Assembly (NCBI RefSeq): GCF_029269265.1
Contig: NZ_JARIXP010000004.1
Location: forward strand, 524,419-588,418
DNA from: Rheinheimera sp. 1928-s
GTDB taxonomy: Bacteria > Pseudomonadota > Gammaproteobacteria > Enterobacterales > Alteromonadaceae
Reading direction: 5' to 3'
Length of the DNA: 64,000 nt
The notes below the pieces were generated by a model, which worked only from the letters and a program-made list of their open reading frames with translations, was not told the origin of the DNA and did not search any database. Position 1 is the first letter of the stretch. Every line of letters begins with the position of its first letter. Positions 18,611 through 26,772 of the stretch are shown one piece after another. A program made the translations under genes and the position numbers.

Positions 18611-18618
18611 AATTTAAT

Positions 18619-18966
18619 TCAGCCTATCATCTTTAGCAAAACCACCACCACCCCATACACCAACACACCTATGCAGACAGGCCAGCCTAAAGAACGGGTT
18701 CGCCGCCAGACCAGTATAGTGCAAAGCCCACCTAAAAGAGTTGCCAGCCAGGAACTGATACCAGGGTGAGCAGGCGCCAGCGACACACCAAACATAGCGG
18801 CAATCATGGTTGGCGCCAGCACTGTCAGCCAGACTGGCATAGCCTCGTTGGTATTGCTGATACTGCGGCGCACCAAATGCCGCCGCATCCAAATTAAAGG
18901 TACGGCCCGCAGTAAAAAAGTGCCCACAGCACAGGCCAGCATTAACAACCAAACCGAGTTATCCAT
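18619..18966 (-). CDS. azlD: AzlD family branched-chain amino-acid exporter subunit
   Basis: 115 residues with about four transmembrane helices. The N-terminus WLLMLACAVGTFLLRAVPLIWMRRHL is the AzlD signature (G.FL.R..P...), and SLGWPVCIGVL follows. AzlD is the small subunit that joins AzlC for export of branched-chain amino acids. It overlaps azlC by 8 bases, so the two are translated together. Length is typical (about 100-115). Confidence 0.85.
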   Translation of the reverse strand: MDNSVWLLMLACAVGTFLLRAVPLIWMRRHLVRRSISNTNEAMPVWLTVLAPTMIAAMFGVSLAPAHPGISSWLATLLGGLCTILVWRRTRSLGWPVCIGVLVYGVVVVLLKMIG

Positions 18967-19687
18967 GGATTTCCCCCTCTGCTTTTAGTTTGGCCTGCAG
19001 CAGATAAAACAGTGACACACCGCATAAAGCCGCCAACGGAATGGCTGAATTGGTCATACCCATCAGCTTCAGCACCAAGGCAGCCACTATGCTGACGAGC
19101 ATGGTTAAGGTCCACTGCACAGAGGTAAAGCGCGGTGCCAATAACACCAAAAACAGCGCAGGCAAAGCAAAAGGCATCACTTCGCCCAATAAAGGCCAGC
19201 GACTGGTAATTTCCGCTCCGGCAACGGCCCCTACTGCAGTACCAACAATCCAGCTTAACCAGGCAATCAAAGCGGCGCTGATGTACCAACCCATTCGATC
19301 TTTTTCTTCCAACTGCGGCAATCTTGTATGGGCCAACGCAAAAATCTGATCGGTTAAGCCATGCATCAGCACTGGCCACCAGCGGCTGTTTGATAAATAA
19401 GGCGCAATATTAGGCCCATACACCAGATGCCGGGCATTAATAAGCAATGTCATTACCAGCACCAGCCACAACGGTGCACCTGAAGCCACCATAGCAATAA
19501 ACAAAAACTGCGAGGCACCCGCATAGATAAGGGCTGAAATAAGCACAGTTTCCAGCGCGCTAAAACCCGATTGCACAGCAATCAAACCAAAAGAAATCGC
19601 CACCGGAATATAACCACCGAGTAGCGGCAACGCATCACGGGCACCTTGCTGCCAAGGTGAGTTTTTTACTGTTTCAACAGAACTCAT
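18959..19687 (-). CDS. azlC: AzlC family branched-chain amino-acid exporter subunit
   Basis: 242 residues, about seven transmembrane helices. GYIPVAISFGLIAVQSGFSALETVLISALIYAGASQF near the N-terminus is the AzlC signature, and NARHLVYG in the middle is strongly conserved. It overlaps its regulator by 4 bases (ATGA type) and azlD by 8, giving the order regulator-azlC-azlD. It exports branched-chain amino acids, or analogues, across the inner membrane. Confidence 0.9.
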   Translation of the reverse strand: MSSVETVKNSPWQQGARDALPLLGGYIPVAISFGLIAVQSGFSALETVLISALIYAGASQFLFIAMVASGAPLWLVLVMTLLINARHLVYGPNIAPYLSNSRWWPVLMHGLTDQIFALAHTRLPQLEEKDRMGWYISAALIAWLSWIVGTAVGAVAGAEITSRWPLLGEVMPFALPALFLVLLAPRFTSVQWTLTMLVSIVAALVLKLMGMTNSAIPLAALCGVSLFYLLQAKLKAEGEIHG

Positions 19688-20214
19688 AGGGCCCCTCTGC
19701 TTTGCTGATACACAATGGTCAAAAGCGCTGTGGCCCAGCTTTCACCGGTGCGATATAAATGCGGCTGGTCGGCTGAAAAGCTGTGGCTTTGTCCGGCCAC
19801 TAAAGTTTTGCTCTCGCCCTCAACGCCCACTTCAAGCTGGCCGCTGATCAAAGTTATAGATTCCACAGTGCCTATGGAGTGAGCCTCCGCTTTGCGTTCT
19901 GTAAAAGGTGCACAAGACATCCAGTAGGCATCAACTGGAGGATTGTCTTTGCCCTGATCAATCAGCCGCACCTGAACCCCACTCTCGCCCACTAAAGCAC
20001 TGACAGGCGCTATCAGATTGCCAAAAGGCACCTGCAGCTGCAACGACAAGCGCCAGATGGTATCCAGCGTTGGATTGCCATTGCCCTGCTCCAGTCTGGA
20101 GAGGTTAGATTTCGCAATACCGGCATCTGCAGCCAACTGCGACAACGACAAACCGCGGGCTATTCGCAAACTTTGAATATGGCGCCCCAGCGTATCAAGA
20201 GTAGGTTTATCCAT
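19684..20214 (-). CDS. XRE-cupin transcription regulator of azlCD
   Basis: 176 residues from the ATG at 20214; a GTG lies one codon upstream. An N-terminal helix-turn-helix (LRIARGLSLSQLAADAGIAKSNLSRLEQGNGNPTL order) is followed by a cupin domain, about residues 85-170, ending in the usual SFSADQPHLYR. This two-domain type commonly regulates an exporter or catabolic operon beside it. It is translated together with azlC (4-base overlap). Two 16-bp dyads directly upstream (20229-20260) are its likely binding sites, so it probably controls its own operon. Confidence 0.88.
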   Translation of the reverse strand: MDKPTLDTLGRHIQSLRIARGLSLSQLAADAGIAKSNLSRLEQGNGNPTLDTIWRLSLQLQVPFGNLIAPVSALVGESGVQVRLIDQGKDNPPVDAYWMSCAPFTERKAEAHSIGTVESITLISGQLEVGVEGESKTLVAGQSHSFSADQPHLYRTGESWATALLTIVYQQSRGAL

Positions 20215-20228
20215 CACAGTTCCAAATC

Positions 20229-20273
20229 GTTCTTTATAAAGAACGTTCTATATAATGAACACTGTCTTGTCAA
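20229..20273 (-). promoter_or_regulatory. Double palindromic operator and promoter of the XRE-azlCD operon
   Basis: GTTCTTTATAAAGAAC (20229-20244) is a perfect palindrome; GTTCTATATAATGAAC (20245-20260) directly abuts it and is an imperfect copy (one position off). On the minus strand a perfect TTGACA (-35) sits at 20268-20273, so the dyads cover the -10 region. A regulator bound there would block the promoter. The XRE-cupin gene starts 15 bases downstream of the dyad. Confidence 0.7.
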
Positions 20274-20492
20274 TACCATTATCAATGGGTTTTGGCCTTT
20301 GAAGTCAGGCACAGTGCCAGCCCCCTGTATTTCCTCCAAATAAAGATGCGTCCAATCAGCGACAAATTCAGCCAGAAAAAGTAGCAAAACGGCAGGCTTC
20401 GTCTACAGTGTATCGGCTTGGCAAAGCACTCATATTACCCTGATATGTAGTGGCGCATTGAGCCTGGCAAAACCACTTACCAAGGACATGTT

Positions 20493-21353
20493 ATGAAACT
20501 ATCTTTTTTGTCTTGTCTGTTATTTTCCGCTGTTGTCTGTAGTGATCTTCACTCTGCTGAAGCGTCACATCATGCCGTCAGCGATGAAGTGATCGCTCAG
20601 CAGAATGCCAAACTAGCTGCAGCAACCAAAGGCAAAGGTTATGGCCCGCAATCCCCGCGCGATATCGATGCCAAAACCGGCAGTGATCGGCGCATATTTG
20701 CACTGGCACCGTCTTATGAACGTATGAACCTGTGCAATATTCATATGCACGTCAGCGCCGAACACAAAGGCGGAGAGTTCACTACTTATGCCGGTAATGG
20801 CGACGGCAAAGGTATGGGCTCGGGTTATAAATACAATGGCAAACTTAGCCAAGCCGAGTTAACGCCAGTAAAAGAACCAATCTGTGCTGGTGAGCATGGC
20901 AGCTTGCACTCAGGCGACACCATTGAAGTGCATTATGTGCATACCAGCGCTATGGCCACGCCGGGTGCTACCTTAAACTCCTGTATGAGCGAAGCCATTA
21001 AAAACCCGGAACTGCGGGTAGAGGCTCAGGTATTTGTGCTGGTAAACGACAGCAAAGCGCTGGATTTCACCAAACTGGCCGCAGTTGGCATGGACGACGA
21101 CTACCATCAGGCGTTGAATATTCCAGATGATACAGGCGATCCAGTGGAGTATGCAGGTTCAACCACAGGCCCGGATTACAACGAAGTGGCTTCACCTTTT
21201 CAGGTCACCTGGGGCGTTCGTCCTAAAGTGGCCAAGGTGAATATTGCCACAGTGGGCGCCTGGTGTAAGGCCAACCCATTTAAAGAATCCGAAGCTCACG
21301 CTGTACGTAATCTGGTGACCAACCCGGATTTATTATCAAAAATTGATGACTGA
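20493..21353 (+). CDS. Delta-class carbonic anhydrase-like secreted protein
   Basis: 286 residues with a signal peptide (residues 1-22, ending HSAEA). The segment NLCNIHMHVSAEHKGGEF and, about 70 residues later, EVHYVHTSA carry clustered His that match the zinc-binding pattern of the delta-type carbonic anhydrase-like family (CA_like), first known from diatoms. A conserved Cys pair (C in NLCN and in EPICAGEHG) is typical. The expected reaction is reversible CO2 hydration in the periplasm; activity of bacterial members is not something the sequence proves. AAGGA precedes the ATG. It is monocistronic, ending at a hairpin. Confidence 0.75.
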   Translation: MKLSFLSCLLFSAVVCSDLHSAEASHHAVSDEVIAQQNAKLAAATKGKGYGPQSPRDIDAKTGSDRRIFALAPSYERMNLCNIHMHVSAEHKGGEFTTYAGNGDGKGMGSGYKYNGKLSQAELTPVKEPICAGEHGSLHSGDTIEVHYVHTSAMATPGATLNSCMSEAIKNPELRVEAQVFVLVNDSKALDFTKLAAVGMDDDYHQALNIPDDTGDPVEYAGSTTGPDYNEVASPFQVTWGVRPKVAKVNIATVGAWCKANPFKESEAHAVRNLVTNPDLLSKIDD

Positions 21354-21362
21354 TCTCTGATC

Positions 21363-21397
21363 AAAGCTGTGGCCTGCTCCACTCTGGTCACAGCTTT
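21363..21397 (+). terminator. Hairpin after the carbonic anhydrase gene
   Basis: AAAGCTGTG (21363-21371) pairs with CACAGCTTT (21389-21397); the loop is 17 bases. It starts 10 bases after the stop codon. Only a weak T-rich stretch follows (TTATCTGTCGTTTT). Confidence 0.5.
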
Positions 21398-21613
21398 ATC
21401 TGTCGTTTTCCCCTAAAGCGCTTTTTACTTCTAACAGTGATCAAAGGTAATGATCCAGCGCCAGATAAGTACGCTGCATAATCTTCTCCACACAGAAATC
21501 CTGCTGCTTTACATCGAATTGCCACAACATCAGCGCACTGAGTAATTCGCTTTTTCTATCGGCATGCCGGGTTAATAAACAATGGCAGCTGTGACTTCTG
21601 GCGACGAGAACTG
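21398..21613 (-). other. Gap with possible decayed coding sequence
   Basis: No gene is supported here. A minus-strand open frame (21441 to about 21610; LSALMLWQFDVKQQDFCVEKIMQRTYLALDHYL-type composition, quoted by pattern only) looks coding-like but has no proper start and runs into the next gene, so it may be a relic of a lost C-terminus. Confidence 0.25.
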
Positions 21614-21979
21614 CTAGGGTCTGTGGGTCAAAAAAGCCGCCATAACCAGAGCACAAAAAATACCAGCGTTAAACTTTGGCTGCCAGTACTCCATAAATAG
21701 AAAAGTGATTGCTAGCCATCCCAATCCAGCAACAATTGCCAAAACTTGCACAAACCTTTCGTTCATCAGATCCATTGCTCGCCACGCTAAGAAAAGTCCA
21801 AGCAATCCGAAAACAATTTTTCCTAATGAAAAAGCGGAGTTGAGTCCGTAATACAAAGTCGTCTCTAAACCAGGGGCACGCGCACCACGCAGGTATTGGG
21901 AAGCAACGTCGACGATGAAATGAAGAATTCCTGTTAGGGTAAGCCAGCCATATGCGGTGTAGATGATGTATTTTTGCAT
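21614..21979 (-). CDS. Small integral membrane protein
   Basis: 121 residues with about four transmembrane helices (near 5-25, 45-67, 75-95, 98-117). There is no signal peptide beyond the first helix. LNSAFSLGKIVFGLLGLFLAW and GLGWLAITFLFMEYW are the most distinct stretches. It resembles LIC_13387-like/DUF4345-type small membrane proteins, a weak guess. It lies 58 bases downstream of the hydrolase gene on the same strand, with a perfect hairpin in between, so it may be transcribed separately. Confidence 0.6.
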   Translation of the reverse strand: MQKYIIYTAYGWLTLTGILHFIVDVASQYLRGARAPGLETTLYYGLNSAFSLGKIVFGLLGLFLAWRAMDLMNERFVQVLAIVAGLGWLAITFLFMEYWQPKFNAGIFCALVMAAFLTHRP

Positions 21980-22010
21980 GCTTTATTTGCCTTTAAATCC
22001 GGCATAACCC

Positions 22011-22032
22011 GCTTTTGCACCTGTGCAAAAGC
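22011..22032. terminator. Perfect 10-bp hairpin between two minus-strand genes
   Basis: GCTTTTGCAC (22011-22020) and GTGCAAAAGC (22023-22032) pair with a 2-base loop, which would open to 4. It follows the stop of the alpha/beta hydrolase (22038) on the minus strand. Confidence 0.5.
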
Positions 22033-22037
22033 TTAAG

Positions 22038-23177
22038 TTATGAAGTGGTTGTGGTTTGCGGTGAGACAACAGGTATTGCTTGCAGCTCCAGAATAGATCC
22101 CCAGCTCCTGTGCCACTGCGCGAGCGCCTTATCGTCTCCTTTGAATATCAAATCGAAATAGGCCAGGGTAAGGTCTGCAGTAGCAGTTTTCACTTTGGGG
22201 TTTAGTGATAACCCCCCGGTAAATGGACGATCAGTAAACATACTGTGGGACCCATCACGATAGACAACAAGCAACTTGTTCGGGCCTGAAATTGCATTAA
22301 AGAGCTTCAACCTATCCTCAGTATCAGAGTAATAACCAGGAATATTGATCTCATCGTCCGTAGAAGTAATGTGGATGGTAGGGACAGAGATATTGCTAAG
22401 TACTGCCTTCAGGTCTGTTTCACCATAAAACGGCGGCGCTGAAATAATAATCCCGGCCCGGAAACGGGCGTCCAGGCAGTCAATTGTTTTGCCCTCTCTT
22501 ACCACTTGTGCGCCTACTTTTAGTAGTGCTGTATTTGCACCATACGAATGACCCGCTATGACGATGCGCTGATGATCAATGGCTGCGCTATAGTGGCCAG
22601 TCTCTGCAGAAAGCAACTGATCAAGTGCAAAACTGACATCTGTGGTGCGGGCGAGCGCCTCATCCTCTTGAGCGGCCCCTTGTAATCGGTCAATCAGACC
22701 CAATGGATTACCTTTCCAAAGTTCCGCGTCGCTACCCACATGCTGGACATGAAGACTGGCAACACCATGTGTCGACCAATGCTTTCCAAGATAACTATAT
22801 CCTTGCCGCCCACCCCCCATGCCGTGTGAAAACACCACTAATGGCATAGCCGTTTTATAGGCAGTTGCCGTCGGCCAATAAAGGCGCGCAGGAACCGGAC
22901 GTGAACGCGCTGGATCGATCCAATTAAAATCGATCACTTGATAGCTCTGTTCATTGGGCTGGACTATGTCACTTGAGTGACATGCAGCTAGTGGGGCAAG
23001 GAGTAACATCAGGCATAATTGCCTGCGTTTCTGGTTTACTTCCATATCTGCTGGCGAAGTTTTGACTGGAGTCAGGTCGCAATCAACGCCTTGATGCCCG
23101 GGATCTATAGATAAATGCTTTAGTTGGCGGCTTAAAGAATCAAGTTGCTCTTTCTTGTGGCCTAATAAATTTTGCAT
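22038..23177 (-). CDS. Alpha/beta hydrolase, predicted lipoprotein (dienelactone/PAF-acetylhydrolase type)
   Basis: Up to 379 residues. VVFSHGMGGGRQGY gives the oxyanion region, AGHSYGAN the nucleophile Ser (GHSYG), and a later Asp and RDGSHSMFTD the catalytic His, in the order seen in PAF-acetylhydrolase and cutinase-like hydrolases. Within the protein, LLLAPLAAC about 60 residues in is a lipobox, so the true start is probably the Met at 23045, making a lipoprotein of about 335 residues. The upstream ATG at 23177 however has a GAGG 8 bases away. The two starts cannot be separated from sequence alone. Confidence 0.75.
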   Translation of the reverse strand: MQNLLGHKKEQLDSLSRQLKHLSIDPGHQGVDCDLTPVKTSPADMEVNQKRRQLCLMLLLAPLAACHSSDIVQPNEQSYQVIDFNWIDPARSRPVPARLYWPTATAYKTAMPLVVFSHGMGGGRQGYSYLGKHWSTHGVASLHVQHVGSDAELWKGNPLGLIDRLQGAAQEDEALARTTDVSFALDQLLSAETGHYSAAIDHQRIVIAGHSYGANTALLKVGAQVVREGKTIDCLDARFRAGIIISAPPFYGETDLKAVLSNISVPTIHITSTDDEINIPGYYSDTEDRLKLFNAISGPNKLLVVYRDGSHSMFTDRPFTGGLSLNPKVKTATADLTLAYFDLIFKGDDKALAQWHRSWGSILELQAIPVVSPQTTTTS

Positions 23178-23256
23178 GCATATGCCTCAAACAAGATGAG
23201 AAAGTTGTCCACCGCATCTATCCCGATCACCGAAGAATCTCTTCGGATCAGAACAA

Positions 23257-23646
23257 TCAAGGAGCACAACCACGTTGAGTCTGTTGCTCCGCAAGCAGGC
23301 TCATTCGCCTGTCTGCTTCACTAGAAGCGGAGGCAGCTTGACCATAACGAGCGGCCACGATAACTGGCATAATCACATGCCAGGAATCACTTTTCGCTTG
23401 CTCTGCTACATCTTTTGTCTGTTTTGCTTCCTCTGTTTGCTGAACTAATTCTGCACAACTTAAAGCTCCAAACTGCGATTCTTCCACAGTACTTTCCGGG
23501 ATCTGCGCACAGGCAAAAAGAAGCGTCGAGACCATAAGCAAACCAGCCAACCGCATGGCTAATATTAACTTAATCTTCTTCAAACCTTTGATAACATTAA
23601 AAAAGATAAAACCTTTTTTCACCAACACGCTCATTTTTGTGTTCAT
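23257..23646 (-). CDS. Putative lipoprotein of unknown function
   Basis: 129 residues. After a basic start of about 30 residues there is a hydrophobic stretch ending LLMVSTLLFAC, a lipobox with Cys about 46, followed by a charged, helical, Ala/Gln/Glu-rich part and a Cys near each end (SCAELV, GCAP). The ATG at 23646 has GAGG upstream; a second ATG at 23556 would give a normal length signal sequence. Small Cys-containing lipoproteins of this kind, AEL...Q-rich, occur in Pseudomonas/Rheinheimera-type genomes without known function. Confidence 0.6.
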   Translation of the reverse strand: MNTKMSVLVKKGFIFFNVIKGLKKIKLILAMRLAGLLMVSTLLFACAQIPESTVEESQFGALSCAELVQQTEEAKQTKDVAEQAKSDSWHVIMPVIVAARYGQAASASSEADRRMSLLAEQQTQRGCAP

Positions 23647-23694
23647 TCATTGCCTCAATACTTGAAAGTAAAATTTTAGAAATATCGTGATACG

Positions 23695-24657
23695 CTACTG
23701 AAAAAAAGGTAGCCCGGCACTCATTGACTTTGGTTGTAAATTACCTGGATAAACTATGTCAGTAAGTATTTCCGACTCAGTCCAGAGCCTTGCACATGCA
23801 CTCTCATCAAGGCTTTGCGGGGGAAATTTTGCTGAGGCGGGGTTTCCCCTGAGCTCACTTAGTTTGTCAGGGCCGTAATAGGCCCCCCCATTTGCCTGTG
23901 CAGAAGTTGCGGCAAATAATGTGGGTAAAGCACCTTGAGGAGCTGGCTGAAATAGAAACCAAAGGAAGCGACGAGCCATGCCTTGAGAGCTCCAGGGACC
24001 GGCACTGTTAATCAGCAAGTCAGTACGGGAAATACCGGGATGAGAGGCGATACTCTGGATTCCCCAGTGAGCTGCATCACTTTGTCGCTGAAGCTCGCGA
24101 GCGAACATCAGGCAGGCAAGTTTTGATTGACTGTAGGCCGACATTGGCTTGTAGTCCTTCTGCGATTGCAGATCGCCAAAATTGATTGCCCCGCTTCGTG
24201 CCGCAATACTGGAAACCGTCACTACACGCGGCTGATTTCCTTTACGCAACAGCGGTAAAAGCCCCGCCGTCAAAGCAAAATGGCCAAGGTAATTGGTACC
24301 GAATTGCAGCTCAAATCCATCTGCAGTTGCTTGCCACTTGGGAGGCGTCATCACTGCTGCATTATTGACCAGAAGGTCGATACTGCTGTGTGAAGCCTGA
24401 ATCTGTTGGACGAATGCATCAATAGAGGCCAAACTGGCAAGGTCTAATGTCATGTATGCCACATTCGCATTTGCGACAGTTTTGCTGATCTGGTTGAGTG
24501 CAGCCATCCCCTTTAACTGATTTCGACCTGCAATAATTACATTGGCGCCGGCTTTAGCCAGTGCCATTGCAGTTTGGAGTCCGAGGCCGCCAGTACCTGT
24601 AACCACGGCTGTGCGACCATGTTGAGATGGGATGTCAAAAGCAGTCCAATGGGTCAT
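23695..24657 (-). CDS. Short-chain dehydrogenase/reductase
   Basis: 320 residues. TGTGGLGLQ (residues 20-28) is the nucleotide-binding Gly motif, NNAAV (98-102) the stabilising Asn region, S150 and YSQSK (Y175, K179) the catalytic residues. The sequence GRTAVVTGTGGLG...GRN suggests NADP. The length and the long C-terminal extension match the retinol-dehydrogenase-like or protochlorophyllide-reductase-like subgroup. The substrate is unknown. It is transcribed divergently from a TetR gene with dyads between, so that regulator likely controls it. Confidence 0.88.
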   Translation of the reverse strand: MTHWTAFDIPSQHGRTAVVTGTGGLGLQTAMALAKAGANVIIAGRNQLKGMAALNQISKTVANANVAYMTLDLASLASIDAFVQQIQASHSSIDLLVNNAAVMTPPKWQATADGFELQFGTNYLGHFALTAGLLPLLRKGNQPRVVTVSSIAARSGAINFGDLQSQKDYKPMSAYSQSKLACLMFARELQRQSDAAHWGIQSIASHPGISRTDLLINSAGPWSSQGMARRFLWFLFQPAPQGALPTLFAATSAQANGGAYYGPDKLSELRGNPASAKFPPQSLDESACARLWTESEILTDIVYPGNLQPKSMSAGLPFFQ

Positions 24658-24706
24658 AATACTTGCCTTAAAATGGTGAGATAGTTACAATTAGTGCACA
24701 TTAAAC

Positions 24707-24746
24707 TGCACTCAGTGCAAACATTAATGCATCGGATGCGTTAATG
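24707..24746. promoter_or_regulatory. Two dyads in the SDR-TetR divergent promoter
   Basis: TGCACTCAGTGCA (24707-24719) is a 6-1-6 palindrome. CATTAATGCAT (24722-24732) with ATGCGTTAATG (24736-24746) form an 11-3-11 dyad with one mismatch. Both lie within 105 bases separating the SDR start (24657) and the tetR start (24762), the usual place of a TetR operator. Confidence 0.6.
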
Positions 24747-24761
24747 CAATAGGTTTTTTAA

Positions 24762-25373
24762 ATGTCAGAAATTCATACTCTATTTGTGTCACCAGCGTCA
24801 GAAGGTGTACGTGAACGCAAACGTCGTGAAACACGTCAACGTATTGCTGAAGTTGCACTGCGTTTGTTTCTTACTCAGGGTTACGACGGTACGACCTTGG
24901 ATGTGATCGCTGAAGAGGCAGGTATTTCACGCCGTACTTTCTTTTCTTACTTCAAATCGAAAGACGATATTATCTTGTTTGGGGTAGAAGCTGATTGGGC
25001 TAGCATGCTTGGTGATTTGCTAAAAACATCGCCGGATATAGCCCCAATAAATGCAATTCGCGATCTGATGGTCAGGCGAATTGAACGTCATACCACAGAA
25101 CAGATGCAAGCCATCGACAACCTGATGCTCTCAAGCGAATCACTGCTTGCTCGTAAGCAGTCGCTCTATATAAAACAGGAGCAATTGTTGTTCAACGCAC
25201 TGTGTGAAGTATGGCGACAGCCTGAACGCCGCCCGGCTTTGCGTATGTTAGCAATGATGTCTATCGGGGCGATGAGGATTGCACTTCAAGCATGGAGAGA
25301 AAGCTCTGATCCGAACAAAACAGTGAGCAGTTTTATACTGGATGCATTCAACTGTGTCAGAACTGAGCTTTAA
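24762..25373 (+). CDS. TetR family transcription regulator
   Basis: 203 residues. The N-terminal DNA-binding domain is clear: ETRQRIAEVALRLFLTQGYDGTTLDVIAEEAGISRRTFFSYFKSKDDI gives the TetR helix-turn-helix with the F-Y-F-SKDD end. The remaining about 150 residues form the ligand-binding domain, not assignable to a ligand. It is divergent from the SDR gene, with palindromes between, so it is probably the repressor of that reductase and of itself. Basic residues before the helix (RERKRRETR) are common in this group. Confidence 0.9.
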   Translation: MSEIHTLFVSPASEGVRERKRRETRQRIAEVALRLFLTQGYDGTTLDVIAEEAGISRRTFFSYFKSKDDIILFGVEADWASMLGDLLKTSPDIAPINAIRDLMVRRIERHTTEQMQAIDNLMLSSESLLARKQSLYIKQEQLLFNALCEVWRQPERRPALRMLAMMSIGAMRIALQAWRESSDPNKTVSSFILDAFNCVRTEL

Positions 25374-25521
25374 TTTTAATAGTTCATCGCGATATGACGG
25401 AGTCATCTGATAATTGCTGACTGGTTAGTGCTGATCAGAACTCGCTCACAGATCCTTTAGTTGTTGTATGTCGGTAAGATCCACACAAATGACGATGTGT
25501 TAAGGCTTAAAGGTTAAAGTG

Positions 25522-25544
25522 TCCCGGGCGCATTGGTCCCGGGA
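25522..25544. terminator. Hairpin at the end of the NTF2-like gene
   Basis: TCCCGGG (25522-25528) pairs with CCCGGGA (25538-25544) over a 9-base loop. It lies between the convergent ends of the tetR and the SnoaL-Atu4866 genes, and may end both transcripts. No T-run is seen. Confidence 0.45.
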
Positions 25545-25563
25545 TGCTTCTGCTACTGCCGGG

Positions 25564-26334
25564 CTACTGACTGCGGCGAAAGATCATGCCGCCGTGATGT
25601 AAGGTGTTTTGATCGACAAACACACCGTCAGCGGTAAAGCCTGTGTCGTCCCAATAATCAATCTGGTTGCCTTTGACTTGGTAGCGCCCCTGATAAGCAC
25701 TTTTTTTGTTACCACGGGCCTCGTCATAGCGGCCATTGGCAAGCAGCTCCTGACGGATCCTGCCATCGGCTGTGACCCACATGCCCAGATAAGGGTGTTG
25801 TGCACTCATTGGTTTATCTCCTTTTTCAACAAAAGATTTTGCAAGCGGAATACGATTAATTACATTGTCGTATTGAGTTAAATCGAGAAAAGCTATCACT
25901 TCAGTGGCACGCAGCCCCTGCATCCGGAAAATCCAGACAAAGCTGTTGTTATAGGGCTTACCGTCAACGGCAACAGCTGATCCGTCCCAATACACAACCA
26001 CATCATTGCCATCAGCCCAGATGTCATTCACCTTGGGTTTGACGAAGGAAGAAAGACGGTCCGCGAATGGCGCAACGGCCTGCTCAATAAACACAGCGCG
26101 GCCTTTGTAAGTGCCTGCAGCCGGGCTGGTGCCTTTAATAGTCCACACCACATCCTCTGCCAGCACATCCTGAAAAAATGTGCTGCCACCAGCGGCCCAC
26201 TTGGCAAATGCCTGAGTAATAAAGGCTTTGTTTTTCTCTGCAACGGCCTTATCCGAACTGGCCTGCGCAAAAAAACTGGTCATTATGGCTAAAACTAACA
26301 GCATGCTGCTAAACAAGCGGCTTGGTACTGTCAT
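25564..26334 (-). CDS. Secreted SnoaL-like protein fused to an Atu4866 domain
   Basis: 256 residues, signal peptide (residues 1-25, ending FAQAS). Residues about 30-165 are NTF2/SnoaL-like (AFAKWAAGGSTFFQDVLAEDVVWTIKGTSPAAGTYKG). Residues about 180-256 match the Atu4866 type beta barrel (YLGMWVTADGRIRQELLANGRYDEARG..., DDTGFTADG). The reaction is unknown; SnoaL folds serve as cyclases, isomerases or binding units, and Atu4866 proteins are small stand-alone barrels. The fusion in one secreted protein is notable. It is a single gene between a converging tetR and a long gap. Confidence 0.75.
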   Translation of the reverse strand: MTVPSRLFSSMLLVLAIMTSFFAQASSDKAVAEKNKAFITQAFAKWAAGGSTFFQDVLAEDVVWTIKGTSPAAGTYKGRAVFIEQAVAPFADRLSSFVKPKVNDIWADGNDVVVYWDGSAVAVDGKPYNNSFVWIFRMQGLRATEVIAFLDLTQYDNVINRIPLAKSFVEKGDKPMSAQHPYLGMWVTADGRIRQELLANGRYDEARGNKKSAYQGRYQVKGNQIDYWDDTGFTADGVFVDQNTLHHGGMIFRRSQ

Positions 26335-26772
26335 AGTGATTTCTCCTGTTGCTCATTAGTGCTACAGACCAGCTGTGTTCTGGTCTGTTTTTGTTCAGCA
26401 CTACTCTGGCTCAGGCAGAATCAATGGCGATAGAAAGATCCTCCAGAATTCTTGCATTATTGTCCGGTGGATAGTCGCAGTTACGAAGAAACAGTTTTTC
26501 AGCCGTAGGAGGAAATTTGATGATGGATGGGTAGCGGATAAATTTGGTGACCTCTTTATCCCGCTATTTCGGAATTAGTTTTCCATCTTTATTTACTGCT
26601 TTTAGCTGGAAAATACTGTCATGAAATCTGACATAGCTGACTTGATTTACTAGAGATGCAGGCTGGCACAGCCTTTAAGCAGCAAAAATACAGGAAACCA
26701 ATAGCCCCATAGATTCAAAAATGTATTAAGCACAAATAAATCGAACTCCGTAAAACTCTGTTGTGATCATGT
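26335..26772. other. Gap without supported genes
   Basis: 438 bases. A strong AGGAGG (about 26506) precedes ATGATGGATGGG followed by TAG, so translation would stop after four codons. No gene, tRNA or clear terminator is seen; short frames here have no coding character. Confidence 0.4.

Noticed and set aside
26375..26578. 67-codon plus-strand frame in the gap
   Set aside because: No ribosome site, biased Arg/Phe composition, no family; the AGGAGG nearby leads only to a four-codon frame.
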